A stretch of 64,000 nt of DNA from JAEUNX01 sp034004685. GTDB taxonomy: Bacteria > Pseudomonadota > Gammaproteobacteria > Burkholderiales > Rhodocyclaceae. The translations under genes and the position numbers were made by a program. Under the pieces are notes generated by a model. It had not been told where the DNA came from. It was given only the letters and a program-made list of their open reading frames with translations, and made no database searches. Each line of letters starts with the position of its first letter. Within the stretch, counting starts at the first letter, position 1. Positions 35,006-42,457 of this stretch are shown piece by piece. The DNA lies in the NCBI GenBank assembly GCA_034004685.1, contig JAVEWG010000004.1, positions 1 to 64,000 on the forward strand, written 5' to 3'.

Positions 35006-35689
35006 ATGGACGCTGACGCCCTTAGCTCCTTATCATCCCGATCTCCCTTCCACCCGCCTGACGCCAACGCCTTGAGCACCCTCGAACCTCGCATCTATCT
35101 CGCATCCACCAGCCCCCGACGGCGGGAGTTGCTGACCCAGATCCATGTCCGCTTCGACACCTTGCTGTTCCGGGGTCCAGGCCGCCACGACGAAGACATC
35201 GACGAAGGCGTGCTGCCCGGCGAGGACGTCACCACCTATGTACGCCGCGTCGCCCTGGCCAAGGCCGAGGGGGGCGTCCGGCGGATTGGATGGCGGGGCC
35301 TGCGGCCCCAGCCGGTGCTGGCCGCCGACACCACCCTGGAGCTGGACGGGAAGATCATTGGCAAGCCCGATGGCCCCGGCCATGCCGCCGCCATTTTGCG
35401 GGAACTGTCGGGTCGCACCCACCAAGTACTCACCGCCGTAGCCCTATCCGACGGCACCCGCACCCTGGACCGGCTATCGGTCAGCCAGGTGCGTTTCGCC
35501 CACCTGTCGGACGAGGAGATCCGCTACTACGTGGCCTCCGGCGAACCCATGGACAAGGCCGGCGCCTACGGCATCCAGGGCCGGGCCGCCATGTTCATCG
35601 AAGAAATGCGGGGCAGCTACACCGGAGTGGTGGGCCTGCCCCTCTTTGAAACCGCCAGTCTTTTGAGGGAGTTCGGCTACCCGGTGTGA
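35006..35689 (+). CDS. maf: Maf-like nucleoside triphosphate pyrophosphatase
   Basis: 227 residues from ATG 35006; a short unstructured N-terminal extension of about 30 residues precedes the domain, which begins IYLASTSPRRRELLTQI. AADTTLELDGKIIGKP and YGIQGRAAMFIEEMRGSYTG complete the Maf fold. Such enzymes hydrolyse dTTP, UTP or modified nucleotides; the substrate subclass (YhdE or YceF) was not determined here. An internal start just before the domain at about 35072 is possible. Confidence 0.93.
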   Translation: MDADALSSLSSRSPFHPPDANALSTLEPRIYLASTSPRRRELLTQIHVRFDTLLFRGPGRHDEDIDEGVLPGEDVTTYVRRVALAKAEGGVRRIGWRGLRPQPVLAADTTLELDGKIIGKPDGPGHAAAILRELSGRTHQVLTAVALSDGTRTLDRLSVSQVRFAHLSDEEIRYYVASGEPMDKAGAYGIQGRAAMFIEEMRGSYTGVVGLPLFETASLLREFGYPV

Positions 35690-35762
35690 GACGCGAGGCG
35701 TGGGCATCATCCCTCACCGACCCAGGCGGTGCCCACGCCTCACTCCTTACCCCATCACCACC

Positions 35763-37217
35763 ATGCCCCAGGAATTTCTCGTCAACTTCACCCCCCAGGA
35801 AACCCGCGTCGCCCTCATGGAGCAGGGGGTGGTGCAGGAACTCCATGTGGAGCGCACCGCCAGTCGCGGCATCGTCGGCAACATTTACCTGGGTAAGGTA
35901 GTCCGGGTGCTGCCGGGCATGCAGTCGGCCTTCGTGGAGATCGGCCTGGAGCGCACCGCCTTCCTCCATGTGGCCGATATCTGGAGCGAACGCCACGCCG
36001 GCGACGCCCCCAAGCCCATCGAGCGCATCCTCACCGAGGGCCAGGGACTCATGGTCCAGGTCCTCAAGGACCCCATCGGCACCAAGGGCGCCCGGCTATC
36101 CACCCAGATCAGCATTGCCGGGCGGATGCTGGTGTATCTGCCCCAGGAAAAGCACATCGGGATTTCCCAGCGGATCGAGAGCGAGGTGGACCGGGAGGCC
36201 CTGCGGGAACGGGTCACCCGCCTGATGCCGGACGGAGAGGGGGGAGGCTTCATCGTCCGCACCATGGCCGAGCGAGCCTCCGACGACGAGCTCTCCGCCG
36301 ACATCGCCTACCTCAGAAAGCTCTGGCACGAGATCCGCTCCCGGGCCACCGGCGTGGCCCCGCCCCACAGCCTGTACCAGGATCTGACCCTGGGCCAGCG
36401 GGTGCTGCGGGATCTGGTTTCCGAGGAAACCAGCCGCATCATCATCGACTCCCGGGAGAACTTCCAGAAACTCACCGCCTTCGCCGAGGAATACATGCCC
36501 AAGGTGCGGGACCTGCTCTCCCATTACACCGGCGAGCGCCCCCTCTTCGACCTCTACAACGTGGAAGAAGAGATCCAGAAGGCCCTGGCCCGGCGGGTGG
36601 AGCTCAAATCCGGCGGCTACCTGATCGTGGACCAGACCGAGGCCATGACCACCATCGACGTGAACACCGGTGGATTCGTGGGGGCCCGCAACTTCGACGA
36701 CACCATCTTCAAGACCAACCTGGAAGCCGCCCAGGCCATCGCCCGCCAGCTGCGCCTGCGCAACCTGGGGGGGATCATCATCGTGGATTTCATCGACATG
36801 GAAAACCTGGAGCACCGGGAGGCGGTGCTGGAGGAATTCCGCAAGGCCCTCTCCCGAGACCACACCAAGATGACGGTCAATGGCTTTACCGCCCTGGGTC
36901 TGGTGGAAATGACCAGAAAGCGCACCCGGGAGTCCCTGGCCCACCTGCTCTGCGAACCCTGCCCCACCTGCGGCGGACGCGGCGAGGTCAAGACCATCCG
37001 CACCGTAGCCTATGAAATCCTGCGGGAACTCCTGCGGGAAGCCCGCCAGTTCAACGCCCGGGAATACCGGGTACTGGCCGCTCCCAGCGTGATCGACCTG
37101 TTCCTGGATGAAGAATCCCAGGCCCTGGCCATGCTCTCCGACTTCATCGACCGCCCCATCTCCCTCCATCCGGAGGCGAGCTATACCCAGGAACAGTTCG
37201 ACATTGTTCTGCTGTGA
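35763..37217 (+). CDS. rng: Ribonuclease G
   Basis: 484 residues from ATG 35763 (MPQEFLVNFTPQETRVALME), the typical length. An S1 domain covers about 38-120, the catalytic centre has DVNTGGFVGARNFDD and IIVDFIDMENLEHRE, and the zinc link is CEPCPTCGGRGEV. The endoribonuclease processes 16S rRNA 5' ends and some mRNAs. The last eight codons, stop included, recur as a synonymous copy in front of the prenyltransferase gene at 40811, which is an important clue to the history of the block that follows. Confidence 0.97.
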   Translation: MPQEFLVNFTPQETRVALMEQGVVQELHVERTASRGIVGNIYLGKVVRVLPGMQSAFVEIGLERTAFLHVADIWSERHAGDAPKPIERILTEGQGLMVQVLKDPIGTKGARLSTQISIAGRMLVYLPQEKHIGISQRIESEVDREALRERVTRLMPDGEGGGFIVRTMAERASDDELSADIAYLRKLWHEIRSRATGVAPPHSLYQDLTLGQRVLRDLVSEETSRIIIDSRENFQKLTAFAEEYMPKVRDLLSHYTGERPLFDLYNVEEEIQKALARRVELKSGGYLIVDQTEAMTTIDVNTGGFVGARNFDDTIFKTNLEAAQAIARQLRLRNLGGIIIVDFIDMENLEHREAVLEEFRKALSRDHTKMTVNGFTALGLVEMTRKRTRESLAHLLCEPCPTCGGRGEVKTIRTVAYEILRELLREARQFNAREYRVLAAPSVIDLFLDEESQALAMLSDFIDRPISLHPEASYTQEQFDIVLL

Positions 37218-37293
37218 GGTTTCAAGGCATCCCGGCACATCCCACTTGCCACGCGAAAACTCCAATAAAACTCCAGGCTGCGCGACAAGCGCC

Positions 37294-37321
37294 GCAGCGG
37301 CCTTCTGCAGAAGGCCGCTGC
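37294..37321. terminator. 28-bp perfect palindrome downstream of rng
   Basis: GCAGCGGCCTTCTG and its exact complement form an uninterrupted palindrome 77 bp after the rng stop. It would give a stable RNA hairpin, but no T-run follows on either side, so intrinsic termination is uncertain. It may also mark an old insertion end. Confidence 0.4.
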
Positions 37322-37399
37322 CCCACCCCGATTACGTCGGAGAGTTGATTAACCCAGGGGGTCCAATCTTCGTGCCGCTTGACACGTGGGGATGAACCG

Positions 37400-37798
37400 C
37401 TCGCCACGCTCGCGGCCCTGGTGGGCGCCATCCCCATGGTGGTACTCGCTGCGGAAGACGTTGCGTTGATCGGCGGCAAGGGTCAGACCGCCACGTTCTC
37501 GGCCGACACCGCTGGCAAGCAGCGCGATCGCCACCCGGAGCTGACCGCAGCCGAGAACGCCCGTGCCCAGGAGGTGGTGGATGGTGGGCGTAAAGTCTAG
37601 GATGGCCCGCGCAGCCTCATCTACATTCTAGAAGAGCCCGAGGCCGACGCCTCGGCCCTGGCGGGCGGCTATGTGCTGGTGGTGAAGGCGACGCAGACAG
37701 GTGAGGGGCTGTTTTTCAGCAGCTACCGGCGCCTGTCGCGCCAGGATGCCGAGCGCGATACCGAAGTGGCGCGGCTTCTGAATAAGGGAAAAAAATGA
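37400..37798 (+). pseudogene. 3' part of a Mu-like MuF/PBECR-type head protein gene with an internal amber codon
   Basis: The frame is open from the half repeat: VALIGGKGQTATFSADTAGK, DRHPELTAAENARAQEVVD, then GRKV, a TAG at 37598-37600, and in the same frame RSLIYILEEPEADASALAGG and LFFSSYRRLSRQDAERDTEV to TGA 37796-37798. The frame continues across the TAG, so a single AAG-to-TAG change is likely. The end resembles the toxin-like nuclease (PBECR, barnase/EndoU/colicin E5-D-like) domains fused to phage MuF head proteins, and it matches in layout the minus-strand fragment at 38694. The family call is from motif memory, not from a search. Confidence 0.6.
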
Positions 37799-37945
37799 GG
37801 CGCCGCCTGGTGCGCCTCGTGGGGACTGCGTGGCGGACGCCCCTCCCCGCCAACGGAACCTCGGGGGGCCAGGCGCCCCCTCTGCATATCGCTGGGAGCC
37901 AAATTTTGCCGCAATCCCTTGAATCCACGATAGCACGAGGTCGCC

Positions 37946-38077
37946 ATGCCCAGCGCTGACGGCATCACCGTAGAGATCGACGATCGGGAGATCCAGACCC
38001 AGCACCACCGCCCGCTACGCCAAGGCGGATGGCATGCAGAAGAAGATCTCCCTCCTGATCCGGGAGGGTTATCTGCG
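37946..38077 (+). pseudogene. 5' fragment of a gpG-like phage virion morphogenesis gene ending at a CRISPR repeat
   Basis: ATG 37946 has GAGG 6 bases upstream, and MPSADGITVEIDDREIQ is a typical start of the Mu gpG-like virion morphogenesis (tail completion) family. After about 19 codons the family pattern is lost; another frame then reads ARYAKADGMQKKISLLIREG, which runs into the repeat at 38078, so an internal deletion or frameshift is likely. The order MuF end then gpG start is the one found in Mu-like phages. Confidence 0.5.
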
Positions 38078-38110
38078 GTGTTCCCCACGCCCGTGGGGAT
38101 GAACCGAGAC

Positions 38111-38194
38111 GGGGCGGTGCCGGATTCGAACCGGATCATGACGACCGAGGATGGACCTCGGCCTTCAACCTTTCCCATAGGAAACAACCGCCCC
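38111..38194 (-). ncRNA. tRNA-like structure within the 106-bp CRISPR interval
   Basis: On the minus strand GGGGCGGT (38194-38187) pairs exactly with ACCGCCCC (38118-38111) as an 8-bp acceptor-like stem. Just before its 3' strand is a T-arm-like hairpin, CCGG TTCGAAT CCGG. Between lie hairpin TTTCC/GGAAA and CCGAG-GTCCATC-CTCGG, a 5-bp stem with a 7-base loop that has T at the position of U33 and CCA at the anticodon place. Spacing between arms is not canonical and one T-stem pair is mismatched, so it is tRNA-like rather than a normal tRNA gene. Function unknown. Confidence 0.4.
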
Positions 38195-38241
38195 TGGGAA
38201 AGAGTATAGATCGTGTTCCCCACGCCCGTGGGGATGAACCG

Positions 38242-38564
38242 ACAGCCAGCAGGCCGCTATCCACCAGGGGCTTCTTGTTGGCGGCCCGAGTGGCGCCTTT
38301 GGCGGAGAGCCGGCCGTCCTGGCGGAAGTTCTTGCCCCGGGTTTCCGGCTTGTTGAGGTAGGCCTCGAAGGTGGCCTGGGCGTTGGGCAGCCAGCGGCTG
38401 CCGTCCGGGGCGGCGCTGGCGGCAAAGCGCTGCTTGGTGGATTCCACCAGCAGCTCGCCGATGGCCTTGAGCGCCGGGGCGGGCCGCTCCACGCCCTTGG
38501 CCAGGCGGTCGAGGGCCCCCAGCGCCCGGGCGTCGTCGATTTCGAGGGTGATCTTGGCGGGCAT
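38242..38564 (-). pseudogene. gpG-like virion morphogenesis gene truncated by a CRISPR repeat
   Basis: From ATG 38564 the frame reads MPAKITLEIDDARALGALDR, QRFAASAAPDGSRWLPNAQA and KKPLVDSGLLAV, the recognisable pattern of Mu gpG-type phage virion morphogenesis proteins, about 108 codons. At 38241 the CRISPR repeat begins and the remaining third of the protein is missing; the frame simply continues through the repeat. The first 32 bases next to the repeat would suit an original spacer. It lies downstream of the MuF fragment in the same direction, as in Mu-like phages. Confidence 0.7.
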
Positions 38565-38693
38565 GATCAAGGATTGCTAGAATGTTGATAGACCGGGCAG
38601 CCCGACACGGTGAACCTCCCTACCGCACGCATTCGGCGTTGGCCGTTATAAGGCGAGGAGAGAGGAAGGCAGGCGGGAGTCCTCTCCGGGTTG

Positions 38694-39446
38694 TCACAGG
38701 TCGCTCTTCCACACCTCGCCCTTTTGGGCCTGCCGCCGTGCGTCCTTTTCGGTGCTACGCCGGAAAGACTTAAAGAACACCCCTTTGCCCGTCTCCGTCC
38801 TCTGCAGGATCGCCGCGTACCATTTTCCGGCTGCGTTCGACACGAAGATCGTCATCTGTGCGTTCTCCCCCACCACGACCCGCGCATCATCCAGCACCTG
38901 CTGGACGCTCAGGTAGTGCAGCGCCTCGAAGTCCTGTCCCTGCCGACTGACGGCCTGCTTGATGAGGTCGTAGTCCGACACCATCACCGCATGGGTCTGC
39001 GCGCCCATCCGTTCTTTCCACTGCGGCGGCAGCACGGCCGCCGGGTACAACTCCTCTCGACCCAAAGCCTTGCGCAGCGCAGCCACCGTCTCCGCCTTGG
39101 AGAGGCCGGCATAGGCGGGCTTGGTGAGCTCTTCCGCCACCGACTTCTCAATGCGGGACAGCCAGCGCGCAAACACGCCGTCGGCAAGATTGTCCGTGAC
39201 CACCTTACGGGCCAGGCTAAAGGGGTACTTGTCTAGATCCGGATGCCAGGTGGCCCCCGGCGCGTACCCCCACCCCTGGTCGATGCCGGGCGGGGCGCCG
39301 GTCTTTTCGGTGGTCGTATCCCAGCCCTCCGGGGGCGTGGCCGCGTCGCCCTGGGCCGGGCCTTTGACCGCCACCACGCGGCAGCGGCAGCCCCAGCCGT
39401 TGGGCGGGTAGTGGGTGCGCCAGAAGGGGTGGGGCGGCCATTGGCG
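38694..39446 (-). pseudogene. C-terminal 250 codons of a MuF-type phage head morphogenesis protein
   Basis: The frame is open from a TAG at 39447-39449 down to TGA at 38694. It opens HPFWRTHYPPNGWGCRCRVV, the unmistakable C-terminal motif of the phage Mu gpF/SPP1 gp7 head protein, and continues with a domain (HYLSVQQVLDDARVVVGENA, then ILQRTETGKGVFFKSFRRS) like the PBECR nuclease domains often fused there. The N-terminal head domain is missing, so this is a fragment, yet about 250 codons lack any stop, suggesting recent origin. It is followed by the gpG-like gene. Confidence 0.75.
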
Positions 39447-39465
39447 CTATATTTGCAATGTTCCT

Positions 39466-39582
39466 GCCGGGTAGAGCCCCATTCAGGTAGACGGGACGGC
39501 CGCCTCAAGGCCTGGCGCGACGATGGAGCGCGCTGCGACAGGCTGGCGGCTGGTGACGTTGGTTCGAATCCAACCCCCGGCG
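39466..39582 (+). ncRNA. Second tRNA-like structure, between two MuF-type fragments
   Basis: GTTGG-TTCGAAT-CCAAC (39558-39574) is a perfect T-arm with the conserved 7-base loop. The next seven bases, CCCCGGC, pair with GCCGGG(T) at 39466-39472, giving an acceptor-like stem (6 of 7). The 85 bases between contain hairpins, e.g. GGCGCG/CGCGCT (with one G-T pair), but no standard D and anticodon arms, and at 117 nt the whole is longer than any normal tRNA. It lies on the opposite strand to the flanking phage fragments. A degenerate phage tRNA or a tRNA mimic are both possible. Confidence 0.35.
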
Positions 39583-39594
39583 GAACGCTCTATT

Positions 39595-40051
39595 TCACAG
39601 CGCCCCATCGAGTAGTTCATAGCTGCCAGGACTATCCAGGCTGGCCGCATTCACCCGGCGGCCGCTGCGCAGGCTGTTGAATGGCTCACGGCGCCCCTTT
39701 CCGCCCGAATTGCGCGTCGACACCAGGCAGTCCAACCGCACCACGATCTTTCCGGCCGCCCCGCCGATGTCGAAGACATACAGCAGCGCCGGCCAGGCGC
39801 AGATACCAGTCCCACGGCAGCCGGTCCGTTTTACTGTCGCAATGGGCGTGCAACACATCCTCATCGCGCACCGCCAGATGCGCCGAGGCCGGGGCCACAC
39901 CCCGCTCAGCAAGCCGGGCAATACCGGGGCGGGACAAGGCGCCGACTACCTGTACATCGCCCCGCGCTACAGTCTGCGCCTCGGTCCCGGCGCGGAATTC
40001 CTGGGTCTGCGCCGGCACTAGCGCATCCCCCATTTCGGCGAAGGCCCGGGC
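39595..40051 (-). pseudogene. Third MuF/PBECR-like phage fragment, frameshifted and cut by a CRISPR repeat
   Basis: From the repeat edge at 40051 the frame reads ARAFAEMGDALVPAQTQEF, LAVRDEDVLHAHCDSKTDRL and PWDWYLRLAG. Near 39776-39800 it shifts by one base and continues YVFDIGGAAGKIVVRLDCLV and NAASLDSPGSYELLDGAL to a stop at 39595-39597. The SDEDVLHA..DSK..PWDWY pattern and the short basic strand region resemble phage-encoded PBECR nuclease domains from MuF-type proteins. The 5' part is absent because of the CRISPR junction. It differs from the other two fragments in sequence. Confidence 0.55.
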
Positions 40052-40080
40052 GTGTTCCCCACGCCCGTGGGGATGAACCG

Positions 40081-40308
40081 GGCATCGGCGTTTTCGGCGA
40101 AGCGCCGATAAACGTCGCCGACCTGCTCCAGGGTCTGCCCGGCGATGGAAATATTGATGGCGGCGACAGCGCTGGAGGATCGCTCAATGCCCGCCAGGCG
40201 TTGCTTGACATGGTCGGCCTCGCGCCCGATGCTCTGGAACGCTTGAGCGGCCTGGCGGCCGCCGTCCGTGTTGATCCGTATGCCAAACTGGATGTCCCTG
40301 TTGCCCAT
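40081..40308 (-). pseudogene. 5' end of a phage tape-measure gene cut by a CRISPR repeat
   Basis: From ATG 40308: MGNRDIQFGIRINTDGGRQA, then FQSIGREADHVKQRLAGIER and TLEQVGDVYRRFAENADA, after which the repeat at 40080 begins. The heptad-like QAFQSIG..A..V...LAG pattern is the standard N-terminal start of tail tape-measure proteins of Mu-like and lambda-like phages. Only about 76 of the usual 700 or more codons remain. The 32 bases abutting the repeat fall inside this gene, as an old spacer would. Confidence 0.6.
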
Positions 40309-40483
40309 GGCCTCTTTGCTCGAAAACCTGTTACGTGTCGTGGTGCTGGGCGTCCTGGCCCTGTTCTTCTACCTCGCCCTGGGCGGCTGGGGGCTGCTGG
40401 CCGTCATCGTGCTCATCGCTGCCGCCGTGCCCCTGCACCTGCGCTGGCTGGAAAAGACCGGCCAGATGAAGAGCCGGCCCTAA
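40307..40483 (+). CDS. Small hydrophobic protein, possibly phage-derived
   Basis: 58 residues from ATG 40307 (MASLLENLLRVVVLGVLALF, ending in LRWLEKTGQMKSRP); in-frame upstream ATGs at 40268 and 40292 exist. Two closely spaced hydrophobic segments (VVVLGVLALFFYLAL and LLAVIVLIAAAVPLHL) and a basic tail suggest a small inner-membrane protein such as a holin-like one. Its start overlaps the start codon of the divergent tape-measure fragment (CATGG), and its stop is 3 bp before the last CRISPR repeat. The family is not recognised. Confidence 0.4.
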   Translation: MASLLENLLRVVVLGVLALFFYLALGGWGLLAVIVLIAAAVPLHLRWLEKTGQMKSRP

Positions 40484-40515
40484 CCAGTGTTCCCCGCTCC
40501 CGTGGGGATGAACCG

Positions 40516-40810
40516 GTTGTTTTGGTATAGGCCAGGACAAATGGGCCTCACCATGCCGGCCAAGGTTGACAGGGGAAGATAAGATCAACAATCGCAGTAG
40601 TCCTTAGCAACGTTGTCCGCCCAATAGCTTCAGCAGGTCCGATTCATCCGTCACTTAACCCAACACATCGCAGCCATCCATGCAGAGTCCTCACGTCATG
40701 GGCAGTCAAAAGAGCAACTTGGCCAAAAATGCACGTTAAATCGTTTTGCGAGCTTTTGATTCCACCAATGTTTATTTTCGTGCTCCCACACAATTCGACA
40801 TCGTGCTGCT
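40516..40810. other. AT-richer noncoding stretch between the last CRISPR repeat and the prenyltransferase
   Basis: About 295 bp of visibly lower GC than the surroundings with no convincing gene. It ends in the eight-codon remnant of rng described separately. Its position at the trailer side of the array argues against a CRISPR leader. A promoter for the prenyltransferase operon should lie here if rng no longer drives it, but none is clear. Confidence 0.45.
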
Positions 40811-41770
40811 ATGAGCGCACCCGTTGAACCCCTTCTTGGTCAGTTTCCAAACCGCTTCGTCCTGTGGCTGGCGGCCACCCGCCCGCCCTTCCTTTCGGTC
40901 ACCCTGGTGGGCTGCCTGCTGGGTCTGGCCTGCGCCGCCAGCAGTGGCGTGGAGATTGATCCCGTCACGGCCTTCATGACGGTACTGTTCGCCCTGCTGG
41001 CCCACGCCGGCGGCAATGTGATCAACGATTATCACGACGCCCGGTCCGGGGCCGACGCGGCCAACACCCAGCGGCTCTTCCCCTTTACCGGCGGCAGCCG
41101 CTTCATCCAGAACGGCGTGCTCAGCGCCGGGCAGACGGGACGCTTCGGCTACGGCCTGCTGGCGGCGGTGATTCCGGCCGGGCTATGGCTGGCCTGGCAG
41201 GCCGGGCCGGGCCTCATTGCCATCGGCCTGGCGGGCTTGCTGGTGGGCTGGGCCTACTCGGCGCCCCCCATCAAGCTGATGAGCCGCGGCCTGGGGGAGT
41301 TCGGCATCGTGGCCGCCTGGCTGCTGGTGGTGATGGGGGCCGACTTCGTGCAAAGGGGCGCCTTCAGCACTCTGCCGGTGGTGGCCGGGCTATCCTATGC
41401 CCTGCTGGTGGCGGCGATCCTCTACATCAACCAGTTTCCCGACTTTGCCGGCGACCAGGCCAGCGGCAAGCGCACCCTGGTGGTCCTGCTGGGCCCGGAC
41501 ACCGCCAAGTGGGGCTACCTGGTCATGACCCTGGTGGCCTACGGCTGGCTGGTCCTGCTGGTGGGCAATCAGGCCCTGCCCCAGAAAGCCGCCGCCGCCG
41601 CCCTGACCCTGGTTTTATCCTTTTCCGCCGCCCGCGCCCTGATCAAGCAAGCCCGGGAGCCCGCCCGACTGGCCGGCGCCATCAAGCTCACCATTGCCGC
41701 AGCCAATGTCCACGGCCTGGCCCTGGCGGCGGCCCTGGCCTTCGCCCCCTGGCCGGGCGTGTCCCGATGA
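40811..41770 (+). CDS. UbiA-family prenyltransferase (MenA-like)
   Basis: 319 residues with about nine membrane segments. The first Asp-rich site is NVINDYHDARSGAD (NDxxDxxxD) and the second INQFPDFAGDQASGKRTLVV, both needed for polyprenyl diphosphate binding. Overall it is closer to MenA-type 1,4-dihydroxy-2-naphthoate prenyltransferases than to UbiA proper, but the aromatic substrate cannot be told from sequence alone. It overlaps the HAD gene by 4 bp. The start codon overlaps the remnant of a rng stop (ATGA), implying that rng once preceded it directly. Confidence 0.88.
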   Translation: MSAPVEPLLGQFPNRFVLWLAATRPPFLSVTLVGCLLGLACAASSGVEIDPVTAFMTVLFALLAHAGGNVINDYHDARSGADAANTQRLFPFTGGSRFIQNGVLSAGQTGRFGYGLLAAVIPAGLWLAWQAGPGLIAIGLAGLLVGWAYSAPPIKLMSRGLGEFGIVAAWLLVVMGADFVQRGAFSTLPVVAGLSYALLVAAILYINQFPDFAGDQASGKRTLVVLLGPDTAKWGYLVMTLVAYGWLVLLVGNQALPQKAAAAALTLVLSFSAARALIKQAREPARLAGAIKLTIAAANVHGLALAAALAFAPWPGVSR

Positions 41771-42441
41771 ACCCGCCTTTCGATCCGGGCCGGGTCAATG
41801 GGGTGATCCTGGACATGGACGGCCTGTTGCTGGACAGCGAGCGGATCGCCCTGGAGATCGGCCGGGAAACCGCCCTCCACCTGGGCGCCCCCTGGTCCCG
41901 GGAAGTAGCCCTGGGAATGATCGGACTCAATTCCAAGGATGGCTACCGCCTGCTGGTGGAATCCTTCGGCGCCGACTATCCGGTGGAAGCCCATCAGGCG
42001 GAGTTCGGCCGGCGCTACGAAGCCGCCATCAGTGCCGGCCGGATTCCCCTCAAACCCGGGGTGCGTGAACTCTTCGCCACCCTGGAAGCCCGGGGTATTC
42101 CCATGGCGGTGGCCACCTCCACCCGGCGCAGCCGGGCCCTCCCCAAGCTGGCCGGGGTCGGCCTGCTGGAGCGACTCCAGGGGGTGGTGGCGGGGGACCA
42201 GGTGGCCCAGGGCAAGCCCGCCCCGGACATCTATCTGGCGGCCGCCCGCCTCCTGGGTACCCCGCCCGCTGCCTGCCTGGTGCTGGAAGATTCCAACACC
42301 GGCGTGCGGGGCGGCCTGGCCGCAGGCGGCCAGGTGGTGATGGTGCCCGACCTGCTGCCTCCGGCCGCAGATGTGCTGGCCGCCGGCGTGGCGGCGGTGG
42401 ATAGCCTTCTCACCATTTCCCAACTCTTCGATAGCGCCTGA
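41767..42441 (+). CDS. HAD family phosphatase (beta-phosphoglucomutase-like)
   Basis: 224 residues from ATG 41767. GVILDMDGLLLDSERIALEI is motif I with the nucleophile Asp, VATSTRRSRA motif II, and GKPAPDIYLAAARLLG with VLEDSNTGVRGGLAAG motifs III and IV of haloacid dehalogenase hydrolases. The helical cap is of the beta-phosphoglucomutase type. Substrate unknown: sugar phosphates are typical. It is coupled to the prenyltransferase by an ATGA overlap and precedes ruvA by 16 bp. Confidence 0.9.
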   Translation: MNPPFDPGRVNGVILDMDGLLLDSERIALEIGRETALHLGAPWSREVALGMIGLNSKDGYRLLVESFGADYPVEAHQAEFGRRYEAAISAGRIPLKPGVRELFATLEARGIPMAVATSTRRSRALPKLAGVGLLERLQGVVAGDQVAQGKPAPDIYLAAARLLGTPPAACLVLEDSNTGVRGGLAAGGQVVMVPDLLPPAADVLAAGVAAVDSLLTISQLFDSA

Positions 42442-42457
42442 CGGAAGCGAGCCCCCC

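Larger units (their letters stand above)
37371..40515 (+). CRISPR. Disrupted type I-E-like CRISPR array with kilobase-scale phage segments between repeats
   Basis: A 29-bp repeat (GTGTTCCCC, then ACGCCCGTGGGG, then ATGAACCG) occurs intact at 38078-38106, 38213-38241 and 40052-40080. A version with substitutions in the loop lies at 40487-40515, and only the 3' half (about 15 bases) remains at 37385-37399. The sequence is typical of type I-E repeats. Intervals are 678, 106, 1810 and 406 bp instead of the usual 32 bp and hold Mu-like phage gene fragments whose reading frames reach the repeat edges. The degenerate right-hand repeat suits the trailer end, so the leader would be at the left, where it is missing. 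No cas genes are in the window; the array is probably inactive. Confidence 0.85.
37194..40815. repeat. Flanking direct repeats: rng 3' end and its synonymous remnant
   Basis: The end of rng (37194-37218) and the bases just before the prenyltransferase start (40791-40815) match at 21 of 25 positions. Read as codons both give Q-F-D-I-V-L-L-stop, and the four differences are all in third positions. In the right copy the TGA overlaps the ATG of the prenyltransferase gene (ATGA). The simplest reading is that rng once ran directly into that gene and the 3.6 kb between was inserted later, with a donor or attachment-site copy of the rng end. No integrase gene is present. Confidence 0.7.

Noticed and set aside
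37810..37830. Additional degenerate CRISPR repeat (CTCGTGGGGACTG)
   Set aside because: Only seven or eight bases in common with the repeat and no flanking symmetry; a chance match.
39466..39582. Selenocysteine or other ordinary tRNA gene
   Set aside because: The T-arm is perfect but the length, the missing D-arm and the absence of a proper anticodon arm do not fit any normal tRNA class.
40331..40591. Minus-strand 86-codon frame across the last CRISPR repeat
   Set aside because: It reads through the repeat and is His/Gln-rich shadow sequence of the plus-strand hydrophobic frame.
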